Positions 44,367-54,516 of a stretch of DNA of 64,000 bases are shown piece by piece. Source of the stretch: Paractinoplanes deccanensis (GTDB taxonomy: Bacteria; Actinomycetota; Actinomycetes; Mycobacteriales; Micromonosporaceae). Position 1 is the first letter of the stretch. Each line of letters starts with the position of its first letter. Both the position numbers and the translations under genes were made by a program. Below the pieces are notes generated by a model that did no database searches, had not been told where the DNA came from, and was given only the letters and a program-made list of their open reading frames with translations. Location: NCBI RefSeq assembly GCF_016862115.1, contig NZ_BOMI01000188.1, positions 30,542 to 94,541 of the forward strand, in the 5' to 3' direction.

Positions 44367-47158
44367 TGCGGTGTCTGACCGCGCCGTCGTGCGGCTGCCC
44401 GCTGGCCGTGGTCCGTCAGTTCCCGATGCAGGTCGCGGCGCGAGTTGATGCCGAGTTTGGTGAACACGTTGCTCAGGTGCCATTCAACAGTGCGAGCCGA
44501 CAGGAACAGTTGACCGCCGATCTCGGTGTTGGTGAGCCCGTCGCGTGCGAGACGGGCCACTGTCGCTTCCTGGGCGGTGAGCAGGGTCCGAGTTGCCGTC
44601 GGCGGCTCACCGATCGTTTCGCCGATGGCCATGAGTTCACGACGGGCCCGCCCGGCGAACGCGCCGGCGCCCATGTCGGTCAGCATCCGATAGGCCGTCC
44701 GCAGCTGTTTCCGAGCGTCGGCGCGGCGGCTCTGACGTCGTAGCCACTCGCCGTAGAGCAGGTGGGCGCGGGCGAGTTCCAGGCGCAGCGTGGTCCGGCT
44801 CAGCCGGTCGATCGCTTCGCGGTAGAGGTCGCCGGCGGTCTCACCGTCACTCAGCAGGGCACGTGAGCGTGCCTGCATGCCCAGGTCGTAGTCGGTGCGG
44901 CCTGCGGTGGGCGCCCCCGTCTGCCGGTCCGCCGCCGCGCGAGCGGCCTCGAGGTCTCCGCAGCGAACGGCGGCCTCGACGAGTTCGGGCAAGGCCCACA
45001 TGCGAATGTAGAGCGGGTCCTCGGTGGCGTGTTGTGCCGCCGCCATGGCGTCGTCGTAGCGGCCGAGACCGTTGTAGAGAATCGATGCCACGTAATGCGC
45101 GTGATCCACCGCATGGCCCTGGCCCGTCGCCGCGCCGGTGGCGATCATGGACTCGATCAGTGGCCCGGCCCCGGCCTCGTCACCGGACAGGCACGCGAGC
45201 CACACCGGGGCGAACGGGGGATAGACGGTTCCGGTGGCTCTGGACAGCGCCTCGGCCTCGGCGATCAGCGAACGCGCCACCGACAGCTCACCGATCCGCA
45301 TCTGGGTCACGGCCTGGGAAGCCAGGTCGACAGGCAGCTGATCGAGGGCACCGACGTTCCGGGAAAGCTCGGTCTTGCGCGCTGCGATCGTGCGCCAGCT
45401 GTCCTCGTCCTGAAGGAGGATCGCGGCGCTCTGGGCCGGCCAGCCCCAGCGGAGCCATTCCTCGGTGGAGACGTCGCCGTTGCCGAAGGCCGCCAGTGCG
45501 CGCCGTAGTGCCGGCGCCGCGGCGGCCCGGCCGTCCGAGACCAGCCGCGCCAGGCCATCCAGCAGCAGGTCGGCCACGGACGGCGTCCCCGACGGCGCGG
45601 GCAGCGCCAGGGCGGCCTCGGAGACTTCGGCAACGTCGCCCTCGTCCGCCAGGTGCCCGGCGAACTGTGCGGCCATCCATGCCGTCAGGTACGTCTCGCG
45701 CGCCAGGCTCATGTCCCATCGCTCGAGCCGCTTGGCCGCACCGAGCAGCAGCGGCGGAGCGTCGCTGCCCAGGCCGGAGGCGAAAGCGATCTGTCCACGA
45801 AGCAGGTCGGCGCGGGCGCTCGCGGGTTCATCGAGAACCTCGGGCCGTAGTGCGGCCAGCAGCTCCAGGGCCTGGCGGAACGCTCCTGCACGGGCGCTGA
45901 GCTCGACTGCGGCGAGTGTCCGTTCGACGCGGCCGGCGGCGTCGACCGAGAGCGCGACCGCACGTTGCATGAACGCCGCCGCCGCGGCCATCCCGCCACG
46001 CTCCTGTGCCTTGCCCGCCGAACGCTCCAGTTCGGCGGCGACCTCCTCGTCCGGTCCGGCCGCGGCCTGAGCCCGGTGCCACGCCCGGCGGTCCGGGTCG
46101 ATACGCGGGTCGATCATCTCGGCGATCACCCGGTGCGCCCGCTGCCGCTCCTCGAACGACGCCGACCGGTAGACCGCCGAGCGCACCAGGGGATGCCAGA
46201 ACCGCACCCGGGAGCCGAACTCGACCAGTTCGGCACCCACCGCTGGTGTCGCCGCCTGAGCGGAGATACCCAGCCGTTCCGCCGCTCGCCATACCAGGGC
46301 CGGATCCCCGGATGAATCCGCCGCCGCCAGCAGCAGCAACGACCGGGTCGGGCCCGGCAGCGCCGCCAGCTGACGGCCGAAGCTCTGCTCGATCCGCCCC
46401 GTCAACGGCACCGCGCCGGGCAGTCCGAACCCACCCGCCATCTCGGTGTGTGTCAGCCCTCGTGGCAGCTCCAGCAGCGCGAGCGGGTTGCCGCCCGTCT
46501 CCGCGACGATGAGGTCCCGCACCCGCTCGTCCAGCGGCCCCGCCACCACGGATTTCAGCAGTTCTCGCGCGTCGCCCTCTCGAAGCCCGCCCACCTCGAG
46601 ATCGGGCAGCCCGTCCAGCTCGGATCCGGTGGTTCGGGCAGCGAACACCAGGCCGACTCGATCGGCGACCAGGCGGCGCGCCGCGAAGCCCAGCGCCTGG
46701 GCCGACGCCTGATCGAGCCACTGCACGTCATCGATCAGACAGAGAAGGGGATGCTCGGCCGCCGCGGTGGCCAGCAGGTTGAGGGCCGCGAGCCCGACGA
46801 GGAACGGGCTCGGCGGCGGCCCGAAGGACAGGCCCAGCGCGGTGCGCAGGGCCTCCATCTGTGGGCCGGGGAGCCGGTCGAGCCCGTCGAGCATCGGCGC
46901 GCACAACATCTGCAACCCGGCGAACGGAAGCTCCATCTCGGACTGCACGCCGGTCACGCGCAGCACCCGGCAGCCCGGCGCGTGCTCGGCCAGGAAGTCC
47001 AGCAGCGCCGTCTTTCCCACACCCGGGTCGCCGCGCACCACCAGCACGGCACTGCGCCCGCTCCGGACGACATCGGCGAGCTGGCCGAGCACGCGGCGCT
47101 CGTCCGTACGGTCGATCAAAGCCGGTCTACGGCCGTGGGATGGGAACTGTGCGGCCAT
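44345..47158 (-). CDS. Large LuxR-family regulator with ATPase domain (LAL)
   Basis: This 937-residue STAND regulator has P-loop VRGDPGVGKTALLDF (about 43-57), Walker B LLCLIDDVQWLD, a long helical repeat region, and a C-terminal LuxR helix-turn-helix (LTAQEATVARLARDGLTNTEIGGQLFLSARTVEWHLSNVFTKLGINSRRDL). ATG 47158 fits the family start; the open frame continues over 1.2 kb upstream but is the shadow of the divergent gene there. Target genes are unknown. It is divergent from the next two members of the same family. Confidence 0.9.
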   Translation of the reverse strand: MAAQFPSHGRRPALIDRTDERRVLGQLADVVRSGRSAVLVVRGDPGVGKTALLDFLAEHAPGCRVLRVTGVQSEMELPFAGLQMLCAPMLDGLDRLPGPQMEALRTALGLSFGPPPSPFLVGLAALNLLATAAAEHPLLCLIDDVQWLDQASAQALGFAARRLVADRVGLVFAARTTGSELDGLPDLEVGGLREGDARELLKSVVAGPLDERVRDLIVAETGGNPLALLELPRGLTHTEMAGGFGLPGAVPLTGRIEQSFGRQLAALPGPTRSLLLLAAADSSGDPALVWRAAERLGISAQAATPAVGAELVEFGSRVRFWHPLVRSAVYRSASFEERQRAHRVIAEMIDPRIDPDRRAWHRAQAAAGPDEEVAAELERSAGKAQERGGMAAAAAFMQRAVALSVDAAGRVERTLAAVELSARAGAFRQALELLAALRPEVLDEPASARADLLRGQIAFASGLGSDAPPLLLGAAKRLERWDMSLARETYLTAWMAAQFAGHLADEGDVAEVSEAALALPAPSGTPSVADLLLDGLARLVSDGRAAAAPALRRALAAFGNGDVSTEEWLRWGWPAQSAAILLQDEDSWRTIAARKTELSRNVGALDQLPVDLASQAVTQMRIGELSVARSLIAEAEALSRATGTVYPPFAPVWLACLSGDEAGAGPLIESMIATGAATGQGHAVDHAHYVASILYNGLGRYDDAMAAAQHATEDPLYIRMWALPELVEAAVRCGDLEAARAAADRQTGAPTAGRTDYDLGMQARSRALLSDGETAGDLYREAIDRLSRTTLRLELARAHLLYGEWLRRQSRRADARKQLRTAYRMLTDMGAGAFAGRARRELMAIGETIGEPPTATRTLLTAQEATVARLARDGLTNTEIGGQLFLSARTVEWHLSNVFTKLGINSRRDLHRELTDHGQRAAARRRGQTPHYRKGSS

Positions 47159-47427
47159 GTGTCTCAGCTGCCCCGGCTTCTCCCGTCCAGTTGCTGGACG
47201 CATGTCGTGCCGATCACGTGAGCTAGATCGTAACCGGCGGGTCCACGTGCTGGAAGCGCCGGAAACAGGAGGCCAGGGACGACCGGCGCCCGTGTGCAAG
47301 GAGATCGCCCGGGCACAAACCCCGGGGCACACCCCGGGGACGCACCGGGGTCGCGGCCGGCCGATCGGCGTGAGAATGACGCAGGCCGCCACCACCGCAG
47401 GACCGACCGACCCGGGGGGAGAGTCGC
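47159..47427. promoter_or_regulatory. Divergent region between two LuxR ATPase genes with CCCCGGGG repeats
   Basis: In these 269 bp, CCCCGGGG occurs at 47320-47327 and 47332-47339, with CCGGGG again at 47345-47350, giving a period of about 12 bp on one face of the helix. They could be operator half-sites. A GGGGGGAGAG ribosome binding site precedes the ATG at 47428. Confidence 0.4.
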
Positions 47428-50163
47428 ATGGCTTCCGGCGATCCGCCGCCGCTGGCCGGTCGCGATACGCACCGCGCCTCGATCGAAGCCTTCTTGCGGC
47501 GGGCTGCGACATCCCCGGCGGCGCTGTGCCTGTTCGGCGGCCCCGGGGCGGGAAAGACCGCGTTGCTCGATGTAGCAGAAGCCGCGGCGACCCGCGAGGG
47601 CATGGTGGTGCTGCGGGCCGCCGGCGCGCGGACGGAATCGGATGTCGCCGACGCCGTGCTGCATCAGCTGCTGTATCCGCTGCACGCCCGCCTTTCCTCG
47701 TTACCGGCCGAGCACAGCCGGACGCTGACGTCCGTGCTCGGCCTCGCCGACGGGGACCCGCCTGGACCCGGCAACGTTGCGGCGGCCACCACGGCCCTGT
47801 TGCGGCTGATCTCGCCGGACGACCCGGTGCTGCTGATCGTCGACGACTGGCAGTGGGTGGACAGCCGATCGGCCACGGTGCTTGCCGCCGTCCGGTGCGG
47901 GCTTCTCGTCGCGGCACGCGCGGAGTCGGCGGCGCCGGCCCGAGAGATCGGCGCGCAACCGCTGGCCGTCGGGCCGCTCGACGACGCACACGCCGCCACG
48001 CTCCTGCACGATCGTTTCCCGGCGCTCGCCGAGCGCGTCGGCCGCCGCCTGCTTGCCGAGGGCGGGTCCAACCCCTCGGCCCTGCTGGCCCTGGCCGAAT
48101 CGTTGAGCGAGGACCAGCGCAGCGGCCGAGAGCCGTTGCCGCCGCAGCTGACACCCGTGGGCCGCCTCTACCGGCACTACCAGGCGTGCGTCGTACGACT
48201 TCCCCCCGCGACCCGCCGGATGCTGCTGCTCGCCGCGCTCGACGGCGGTCACGGAGGCGCATCACCGGTCGACGGATGGCTTGCCGCCGAGCGGACGGGG
48301 CTGGGGTCGTTCGATCCCGGAGAAGGCCGGTGGGTGTTCCACCATCCGATGGCGCGGTCGGCAGTCGTGCGCTCGTCGACCGGTCACGAACGGGCGGCGG
48401 CGCACCGGGATCTGGCACGGCTGGCCGCGGACCGGCCGGAGCAACGGGCCAGGCATCTGGCCGAGGCGACCGTCGGCCCGGACGAATCGGTGGCTGTCCT
48501 GTTGCAGGACGCGGCGCATCGGGCGCTGACCGGCGGAGACGTGCTCGGCGCGGTGACCGCCCTGCTGCGTGCCGCGGATCTCAGCGTGGACGGGCCGCAG
48601 CGGAGCCGGCGGCTGGCCGAGGCCGCCTACATCGGCGCGAACGCGGGCGGCGATCTGCGGACGATGCCCGCTCTGCTCACCGCCGCTCGGCATGCCGACC
48701 CCGAGGGGACCGGGTCGTTACCCATCGCGGTCGCCGCGGCGCACCTGTTGTTCAACGGCGACGGCCACATCGACACGGCGCATCGCCTGCTCACCGGCAC
48801 CGTGGACGCCGCCGTCGCCCGTTCGGCCAACGACGATCCGCTCCTGGTGGAGGCGCTCTACCAGCTGGCCGACGTGTGCTTCTACGCCGCCCGCGACGAC
48901 CTGTGGGCGCCGCTCAAGGACGTGCTGTCGCGGCTCGGGCCGGCCGTGCCGGCCATGTTGCGCGTCTACGTGCAGGCGCTGTCCAGCCCCGCGTCGCTGA
49001 CGGCATCGGACCGGATGCGTTTGGATGCGGCCCTGCGGAGCCTGGACGGCGAGCACGACCCGACCGTCATCGGGCGCATCGGCCGGATCGCGGTCTCGTA
49101 CAACCGGGTCGAGGAATGCCGTGCGGCGTTGGAACGCGTCATCGACGACGGCCGAGCCGGGGGAGCGGTGGGCTCGGCCATCAACGCCATGACGATGATC
49201 GCGCTCGACGACATGAAAGCCGGGCGGGCACAGGCGGCCGACACCATGTCAGCCGAGGCCCTCCAGCTGTGCGACGCGCACGGATACCGGTTCGCGGCGT
49301 GGCCCTTCCGGCTCATCCGCATGATCGTGGCGGCCCGGGGTGGGCAGGACGACGTCGTGCGCGAGGCGGCCGTTCGGGTGGGCACGTGGGCGGGCCCGCG
49401 CGGCGTACGCGTCGTGGCGTTCTATTGCTCCTGGGCGCAGGCCACCCTGGCCGCCGGCCACGGCGACTTCGAGGAGACGTTCCACCATTGCGCCGCGGTC
49501 GCCGCACCCGGCGTGGTGTCTCCGGAAAATCCGGTGGCGGTCGCCGTCTCACTGGACCTGATCGAGTCGGCCCTGCGTACCGGACGCCGAGACCAGGCCG
49601 TGGCTCATGCTCGTGCCGTCTCCGCGGCCGGCCTCGTCGAGGTCTCGCCGGCGTTCGGTCTCACGGTGCTCGTCGCGGCCGCACTGGTTGCCGAGGACGA
49701 GGAGGCGCATGCCCTGTTCGCCCGAGCGCTGACTCAGCCCGGCGCACAGGATCTGGAATGGGATCTGGCACGGGCGCATCTGTTCTACGGCGAGCGGCTG
49801 CGGCGGGCCCGTGCCGTCGTCGAGGCGCGACGGCACCTGACCGCCGCCGTGACGAGTTTCGAGCGGATGGGCGCGGACCCGTGGGTGACCCGCGCTCGCC
49901 GGGAGCTCGACGCGACCGGCGCCACCCGGGGACCCGGGCCCGGATCCGGAGGAACGCCGCTCACCCCGCAGGAGAGGCAGGTGGCCGTGCTCGCCGCGGC
50001 CGGCCTCAGCAACAGGCAGATCGGCGGCAAACTGCTCGTCTCGCACCGCACCGTCGCCGCGCACCTGAGCCGGGCGTACGGCAAGCTGGGCGTCCGTACC
50101 CGGACGGCGCTGGGCGCGGCACTCGGTCACGACGAGGTTGCGGAGCCTCGGCATGAGCCTTGA
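47428..50163 (+). CDS. Large LuxR-family regulator with ATPase domain (LAL)
   Basis: This 911-residue protein has an intact P-loop GGPGAGKTALLDV (about 38-50), Walker B VLLIVDDWQWVD, TPR-like helices, and a C-terminal LuxR helix-turn-helix (LTPQERQVAVLAAAGLSNRQIGGKLLVSHRTVAAHLSRAYGKLGVRTRTAL). It is a paralogue of the next gene and overlaps its start by 11 bp, so the two are translationally coupled and may act together. Confidence 0.9.
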   Translation: MASGDPPPLAGRDTHRASIEAFLRRAATSPAALCLFGGPGAGKTALLDVAEAAATREGMVVLRAAGARTESDVADAVLHQLLYPLHARLSSLPAEHSRTLTSVLGLADGDPPGPGNVAAATTALLRLISPDDPVLLIVDDWQWVDSRSATVLAAVRCGLLVAARAESAAPAREIGAQPLAVGPLDDAHAATLLHDRFPALAERVGRRLLAEGGSNPSALLALAESLSEDQRSGREPLPPQLTPVGRLYRHYQACVVRLPPATRRMLLLAALDGGHGGASPVDGWLAAERTGLGSFDPGEGRWVFHHPMARSAVVRSSTGHERAAAHRDLARLAADRPEQRARHLAEATVGPDESVAVLLQDAAHRALTGGDVLGAVTALLRAADLSVDGPQRSRRLAEAAYIGANAGGDLRTMPALLTAARHADPEGTGSLPIAVAAAHLLFNGDGHIDTAHRLLTGTVDAAVARSANDDPLLVEALYQLADVCFYAARDDLWAPLKDVLSRLGPAVPAMLRVYVQALSSPASLTASDRMRLDAALRSLDGEHDPTVIGRIGRIAVSYNRVEECRAALERVIDDGRAGGAVGSAINAMTMIALDDMKAGRAQAADTMSAEALQLCDAHGYRFAAWPFRLIRMIVAARGGQDDVVREAAVRVGTWAGPRGVRVVAFYCSWAQATLAAGHGDFEETFHHCAAVAAPGVVSPENPVAVAVSLDLIESALRTGRRDQAVAHARAVSAAGLVEVSPAFGLTVLVAAALVAEDEEAHALFARALTQPGAQDLEWDLARAHLFYGERLRRARAVVEARRHLTAAVTSFERMGADPWVTRARRELDATGATRGPGPGSGGTPLTPQERQVAVLAAAGLSNRQIGGKLLVSHRTVAAHLSRAYGKLGVRTRTALGAALGHDEVAEPRHEP

Positions 50164-52912
50164 CCATCCTCTGCTCGGCCGCGAAGCCGACATCGAGGCC
50201 ATCGAAGCATTCCTCGCGGCCGCCGCCGACACCGGCGGAGCGATGCTGCTCACCGGCGCCCCCGGCACTGGCCGGACGGCCCTGCTGGAGCTCGCCGCGC
50301 GTCGGGCGGCCGCCGCGGAGCTCAGGGTGCTGCGCGTGCCGGGCACCCGGCACGCCGCAGGGGGCCGATTCGCCGGCCTTGACGGCCTGCTTACTCCGCT
50401 CGGAACCGAGATGGCCGTACTGCCGCCGACCGTCCGCACAGCCCTGCTGGTCACGCTGGGCCTGGCCGAAGGGCCGGAACCCGGGCTGCTGGCGCTCGGC
50501 ACCGCCACCCTGAGCCTGTTGCGGCTCGCCGGACAGGCCCAGCCGGTGATGGTGCTCGCCGACGACGCCGATCGCCTCGACCAGGCGAGCGCCGAGGTGC
50601 TCGCGTTCGTCGCGCGGCGCCTGACGGGCAGCCGAGTCGCGTTGCTGGCGACGATGCGCACCGGATCGCCGCGAGCATTGGCCGGCGCGGGTCTGCCGAG
50701 CCGTCACGTCCGCCCGCTGGACGACAGCGCGGCGTCTCTCATGATGCACGCCCGCTGGCCGGACCTCGCTGTCCGCGTCCAGCACCGTCTGCTCGCGATC
50801 GCCCAGGGCAACCCCCGTGCCCTGGCGGAACTGCCCGCGGCCCTCAGCCCGAGTCAACGTGCCGGCCGGGACGCTCTGCCCACCGTCCTGCCGCTCACCG
50901 ACGGGCTGCGAGCCATGCACTCGGCACGGATCGAGCAGCTCCCGGCGGCGACTCAGGAACCACTATTGCTCACCGCTCTGGAGTCCTCCGGAAACCTGGC
51001 CGTGCTCCAGGCGGCAGCACCACATACGGATCTGCTGGAAGCGCTCGCGCCGGCCGAGCGCGCCGGGCTCATCGAAGTGGACGTCAACCTCGGTCGCGTG
51101 GCCTTCTCACCTCCACTGGTCCGCTCGGCGGTGGTCGCTCTGGCGGCTCCGGTGGCACAGCGGCGGGCGCATCGCGCGCTCGCGGCTGCCCTGCCGCACC
51201 GCCCGGAACAGCGTGTCTGGCACCTGGCCGGGGCGACCGTGGTCGCCGACGAAGAAGTGGCGGCTCTGCTGGAACAAAGCGCCCGGGACAGCGTCCGGCG
51301 GGGGGAGACGGTGGAGGCCGTCGCCGCTCTGGGCCGTGCCGCCGAGCTCAGCCCGACACCGGGGCTGCGGGCGCGGCGGCTCCTGGAGGCCGCGTATCTC
51401 GGCGCGGACGTCGTCGGAGACCTCAGCAAGGCGTCGCAGTGGCTGCACCGGGCCGACGCGGACCGGTCCGGCCTGGTCGAGTCGCTGCCCGCCACGGTCG
51501 CGGCCGCGCAGCTGCTGGTGAACGCGGAGGCCAGAGCCGGAACCGCTCACGATCTGCTGGCCGGTGCGGTCGAGGCCTACTCGAACCGGTCCGACCCGCA
51601 TGACACCGTGCTCATCGACGCGCTGCACTCGCTGCTGCTGAGTTCCTGGGTCAGCGGGCAGCCCGCCGCGTGGGAACCGGTCGTGGCCGCGGTCGCCCGC
51701 CTCGACCCGAGCCCGCCGCCGGTTCTGGAGTTGTGCGCACGCACCTTCGGCGACCCGGTGCGCCTGGCGGAACCGATGCTGGCGCTGGCGGAAACCCGCG
51801 CCGACGCGCTGCGCGACGAGCTGAACCCGGTGGTCATCAGCCGGGTGGCGATCGGCTGCGTCTACATCGACCGGCTCGCCGCCTGCCGTGAGGCGCTCGA
51901 CCGGGTGATCGCGGACGGGCGCGCCGGCGGCGCCGTCGGGCTCGGCATCAGCGCCACCGTGTCGAACTCCGTGGACAACTGGCACACCGGCCGCTGGGCC
52001 GAAGGCGACCGGCTCGCCGCCGACGGCATCGCCCTGTGCCGGCAGTACAACTACCCCCGCTACTCCTACATCTTGCAGTACTTCCGATGCCTGTTCGCCG
52101 CGGCCGGCGGCGACGTGGAGGACACTCTCGCGACGGTGGACGAGATGACTCGATGGGCCACCCCGCGAGGTGCCGGGATCACCGTCCAGTTCTCCCACCA
52201 CGTGCGTGCGCTGGTCTACATCGGCGCCGGCGATTACGACAAGGCGTTCCACGAGGCCGCGGCAATCAGCCCGGCCGGGATCCTCGCGCCGTATGAACCG
52301 CACGCGCTGTGGGTCCTGCTGGACTTGGTCGAATCGGCCGTGCGCAGCGGCCGTACAGCCGAAGCCCGTGCGCACGTGGCGGTCATGCGACACGAACGGA
52401 TCGACCGGCTGTCGTCGCGGCTGGCGCTCGTGTCCGCCGGGTGCGCGGCCCTGGTGGCCGCGGACGACGACGCGGCCACCGGCTTCCAGCGGGCCCTGGC
52501 TGTGCCGGGCGCTGAGCATTGGCCCTTCGACCGGGCACGCATCCAGCTCGCGTACGGCGAGCACCTGCGCCGGACGCGCCGTGTCAACGCCGCGCAGTCA
52601 CAGCTGCGTGAGGCGCTGGAGACGTTCGAGCGTCTCGGCGCCCGGCCATGGGCACGGCGCGCCGCCGCCGAGCTACGAGCCGGCGGAACAGCCGCGCCGA
52701 CGCCGAGCCCGATCACCGCGCCGCTCAGCGAACGGGAACTGCGGATCGCCCGCCTGGCCGCCTCCGGGCTGAACAACCGGCAGATCGGCGAGAAGCTGCA
52801 CATGTCCCACCGAACCGTGGGCGGCTACCTGTACAAGCTGTTCCCCAAGCTCGGCATCACGTCGCGCGCCGCATTGCGCGACCGGCTCGCCGATCTACCG
52901 GACCGGCATTGA
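50153..52912 (+). CDS. Large LuxR-family regulator with degenerate P-loop
   Basis: This 919-residue paralogue of the preceding protein has the same layout, but its P-loop reads TGAPGTGRTALLEL: the invariant Lys is Arg. ATP hydrolysis is therefore doubtful. Walker B (VMVLADDADRLDQ) is recognisable and the C-terminal LuxR helix-turn-helix is intact (LSERELRIARLAASGLNNRQIGEKLHMSHRTVGGYLYKLFPKLGITSRAAL). It may be the non-hydrolysing half of a heteromeric regulator. ATG 50153 follows GCGGAGCC; a TTG at 50138 is the longer alternative. Confidence 0.88.
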   Translation: MSLDHPLLGREADIEAIEAFLAAAADTGGAMLLTGAPGTGRTALLELAARRAAAAELRVLRVPGTRHAAGGRFAGLDGLLTPLGTEMAVLPPTVRTALLVTLGLAEGPEPGLLALGTATLSLLRLAGQAQPVMVLADDADRLDQASAEVLAFVARRLTGSRVALLATMRTGSPRALAGAGLPSRHVRPLDDSAASLMMHARWPDLAVRVQHRLLAIAQGNPRALAELPAALSPSQRAGRDALPTVLPLTDGLRAMHSARIEQLPAATQEPLLLTALESSGNLAVLQAAAPHTDLLEALAPAERAGLIEVDVNLGRVAFSPPLVRSAVVALAAPVAQRRAHRALAAALPHRPEQRVWHLAGATVVADEEVAALLEQSARDSVRRGETVEAVAALGRAAELSPTPGLRARRLLEAAYLGADVVGDLSKASQWLHRADADRSGLVESLPATVAAAQLLVNAEARAGTAHDLLAGAVEAYSNRSDPHDTVLIDALHSLLLSSWVSGQPAAWEPVVAAVARLDPSPPPVLELCARTFGDPVRLAEPMLALAETRADALRDELNPVVISRVAIGCVYIDRLAACREALDRVIADGRAGGAVGLGISATVSNSVDNWHTGRWAEGDRLAADGIALCRQYNYPRYSYILQYFRCLFAAAGGDVEDTLATVDEMTRWATPRGAGITVQFSHHVRALVYIGAGDYDKAFHEAAAISPAGILAPYEPHALWVLLDLVESAVRSGRTAEARAHVAVMRHERIDRLSSRLALVSAGCAALVAADDDAATGFQRALAVPGAEHWPFDRARIQLAYGEHLRRTRRVNAAQSQLREALETFERLGARPWARRAAAELRAGGTAAPTPSPITAPLSERELRIARLAASGLNNRQIGEKLHMSHRTVGGYLYKLFPKLGITSRAALRDRLADLPDRH

Positions 52913-52948
52913 GCCGCTCCTCCGTCGTCCGGCGCAGGCCCGCGGCGA

Positions 52949-53797
52949 TCACGAGGCGCCGGCTGTGAAGTCGGTGGAACGGCTGACGTCCGCCCACTTC
53001 TCGGCCTCGGCGTTGCGGGCAGCGCCGGCCTCCAGCGCCAAGGCCAGCGCGTCGGAGCCGAGCAGGAGCCGGCGGGGCGCGTCCTCGCGGGCGACGGTGG
53101 CGACGATGGCCTGAGCCGCCCGCCGGGGATCGCCGCGTTGTTCGCCGTGCGAGGCCGCACGCGCCTGGTTGAGCCGGCCCACCGTCGCCTCGTAGTCCGG
53201 CCCGACCGGATGCCGCAGCATCGAGGAGCCCTGCCAGTCGGTGCGGAACGCGCCCGGTTCGACGATGAGAACCTTCACGCCGAACGGGCTCACCTCGTTG
53301 GCCAGCACCTCCGAGAAGCCCTCCACCGCGAACTTGGCGGTCTGGTAGGCGCCCAGTCCTGGCGTACCGCCGACCCGTCCGCCGATCGAGGAGATCTGCA
53401 CGATGACACCGGAGCGCTGCCGGCGCAGAACCGGCAGAGCGGCCCGGACGACGTTCACCATCCCGAACAGGTTGGCGTCGATCTGGCCGCGGAAGTCGTC
53501 GTCGCTCATCTCCTCGATGGGTGCGCTGTTGGCGTATCCCGCGTTGTTCACCACGACGTCGATCCGGCCGAACGCCTCGACGGTGGCCGAGACGGCCCGT
53601 ACCGCCGCCGCTGGGTCGGTCACGTCGAGCTTGGCGGTTCCGATCGAGCCCGGGTGTGCCTCGACCAGATCGGCCAGCTGCTCGGGCCGTCGGGCCGTCG
53701 CCATCACGAGATCGCCCGATTGCGCGACTGCCGCGACGATCGCCCGGCCCAGACCCCGCGAGCTGCCGGTCACCAGCCACACTTTGCTTCCTGCCAT
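52949..53797 (-). CDS. Short-chain dehydrogenase/reductase
   Basis: This 282-residue classical SDR has TGSSRGLG (10-17), NNAGYAN, and YQTAK with catalytic Tyr and Lys. The lengthened C-terminal part (RRAAQAIVATVAREDAPRRLLLGSDALALALE) resembles the ketoreductase or retinol-dehydrogenase-like group common in actinobacteria. ATG 53797 follows AGGGAGGACAACC. Substrate unknown. Confidence 0.9.
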   Translation of the reverse strand: MAGSKVWLVTGSSRGLGRAIVAAVAQSGDLVMATARRPEQLADLVEAHPGSIGTAKLDVTDPAAAVRAVSATVEAFGRIDVVVNNAGYANSAPIEEMSDDDFRGQIDANLFGMVNVVRAALPVLRRQRSGVIVQISSIGGRVGGTPGLGAYQTAKFAVEGFSEVLANEVSPFGVKVLIVEPGAFRTDWQGSSMLRHPVGPDYEATVGRLNQARAASHGEQRGDPRRAAQAIVATVAREDAPRRLLLGSDALALALEAGAARNAEAEKWADVSRSTDFTAGAS

Positions 53798-53847
53798 GGT
53801 TGTCCTCCCTTGGGATATGCGACCGGGAGCGTGCGATGCCCCCGTCG

Positions 53848-54516
53848 TCATCGGCGATGGAGATCCACTCGACGGACCAGCACGACTGCGATGATCACTG
53901 CCGCGGCGGAGATGAGCGGGGCCAGCGCCGGCAGCGCGGAGATGACCGCCGTGCCGGTCACGGCGCCCGCCACGAGGGTCAGGAGCGAGCCGAGGCGCAT
54001 CCAGACGTGGCCGTCCCGGTGGTCGGCGAGGTCGTGCATGACGCTGGTCATCGTGCCGGTGACGTACGTCGTCGTCACACCGGCGAACTCGGTGATGCGG
54101 CGCGCCCCCGCGGTCTGAAGGGCCAGCGCACCAGCCGATAGCGCGATCACGAGCAGCCGGACGCTGACACCGTTGCCGGCGGCGGCGACACCGGCCGCCA
54201 CCACCGCCGCTTGCAGGAGGACGGAGACCCAGAGCAGCGTAGGCACCCGGCAGTGGCGTTCCTCGTCGCGCGCGTCGGTGAGGCGGAACCCGGCGTACAG
54301 GGCGCCGGCAAAGGCGAGGACGGCCACGGTCGCGCCGGCCAGAGTGGCGAGATAGTCCGGTCGGGTGTACATGCCGGCCAGAATCAGATTTCCGGTCATG
54401 TTCGCCGTGAAGATCCCGCCGAGCTCGAGGAAAGCGAAGGCGTCGACGGCGCCGGTGGAAAAGGACAGGACGAACGCCGCAGCCGTCGCCAGGTGCGGAG
54501 CCGGTACCCCGGTCAT
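53848..54516 (-). CDS. DUF1275 (YoaK-like) membrane protein
   Basis: This 222-residue membrane protein has about six helices and the family signature AVDAFAFLELGGIFTANMTGNLILAG, then GVTTTYVTGTMTSVM. The function of YoaK/DUF1275 proteins is unknown, with links to oxidative stress and small-molecule transport suggested. Its ATG overlaps the stop of the ABC permease gene, so it is the last gene of the metal transporter operon. Confidence 0.9.
   Translation of the reverse strand: MTGVPAPHLATAAAFVLSFSTGAVDAFAFLELGGIFTANMTGNLILAGMYTRPDYLATLAGATVAVLAFAGALYAGFRLTDARDEERHCRVPTLLWVSVLLQAAVVAAGVAAAGNGVSVRLLVIALSAGALALQTAGARRITEFAGVTTTYVTGTMTSVMHDLADHRDGHVWMRLGSLLTLVAGAVTGTAVISALPALAPLISAAAVIIAVVLVRRVDLHRR

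Noticed and set aside
47160..48418. N-terminal extension of the minus-strand LuxR protein to 1357 residues
   Set aside because: The extra frame is antisense to the real gene at 47428, is Arg/Pro-rich, and the P-loop domain begins normally after ATG 47158.
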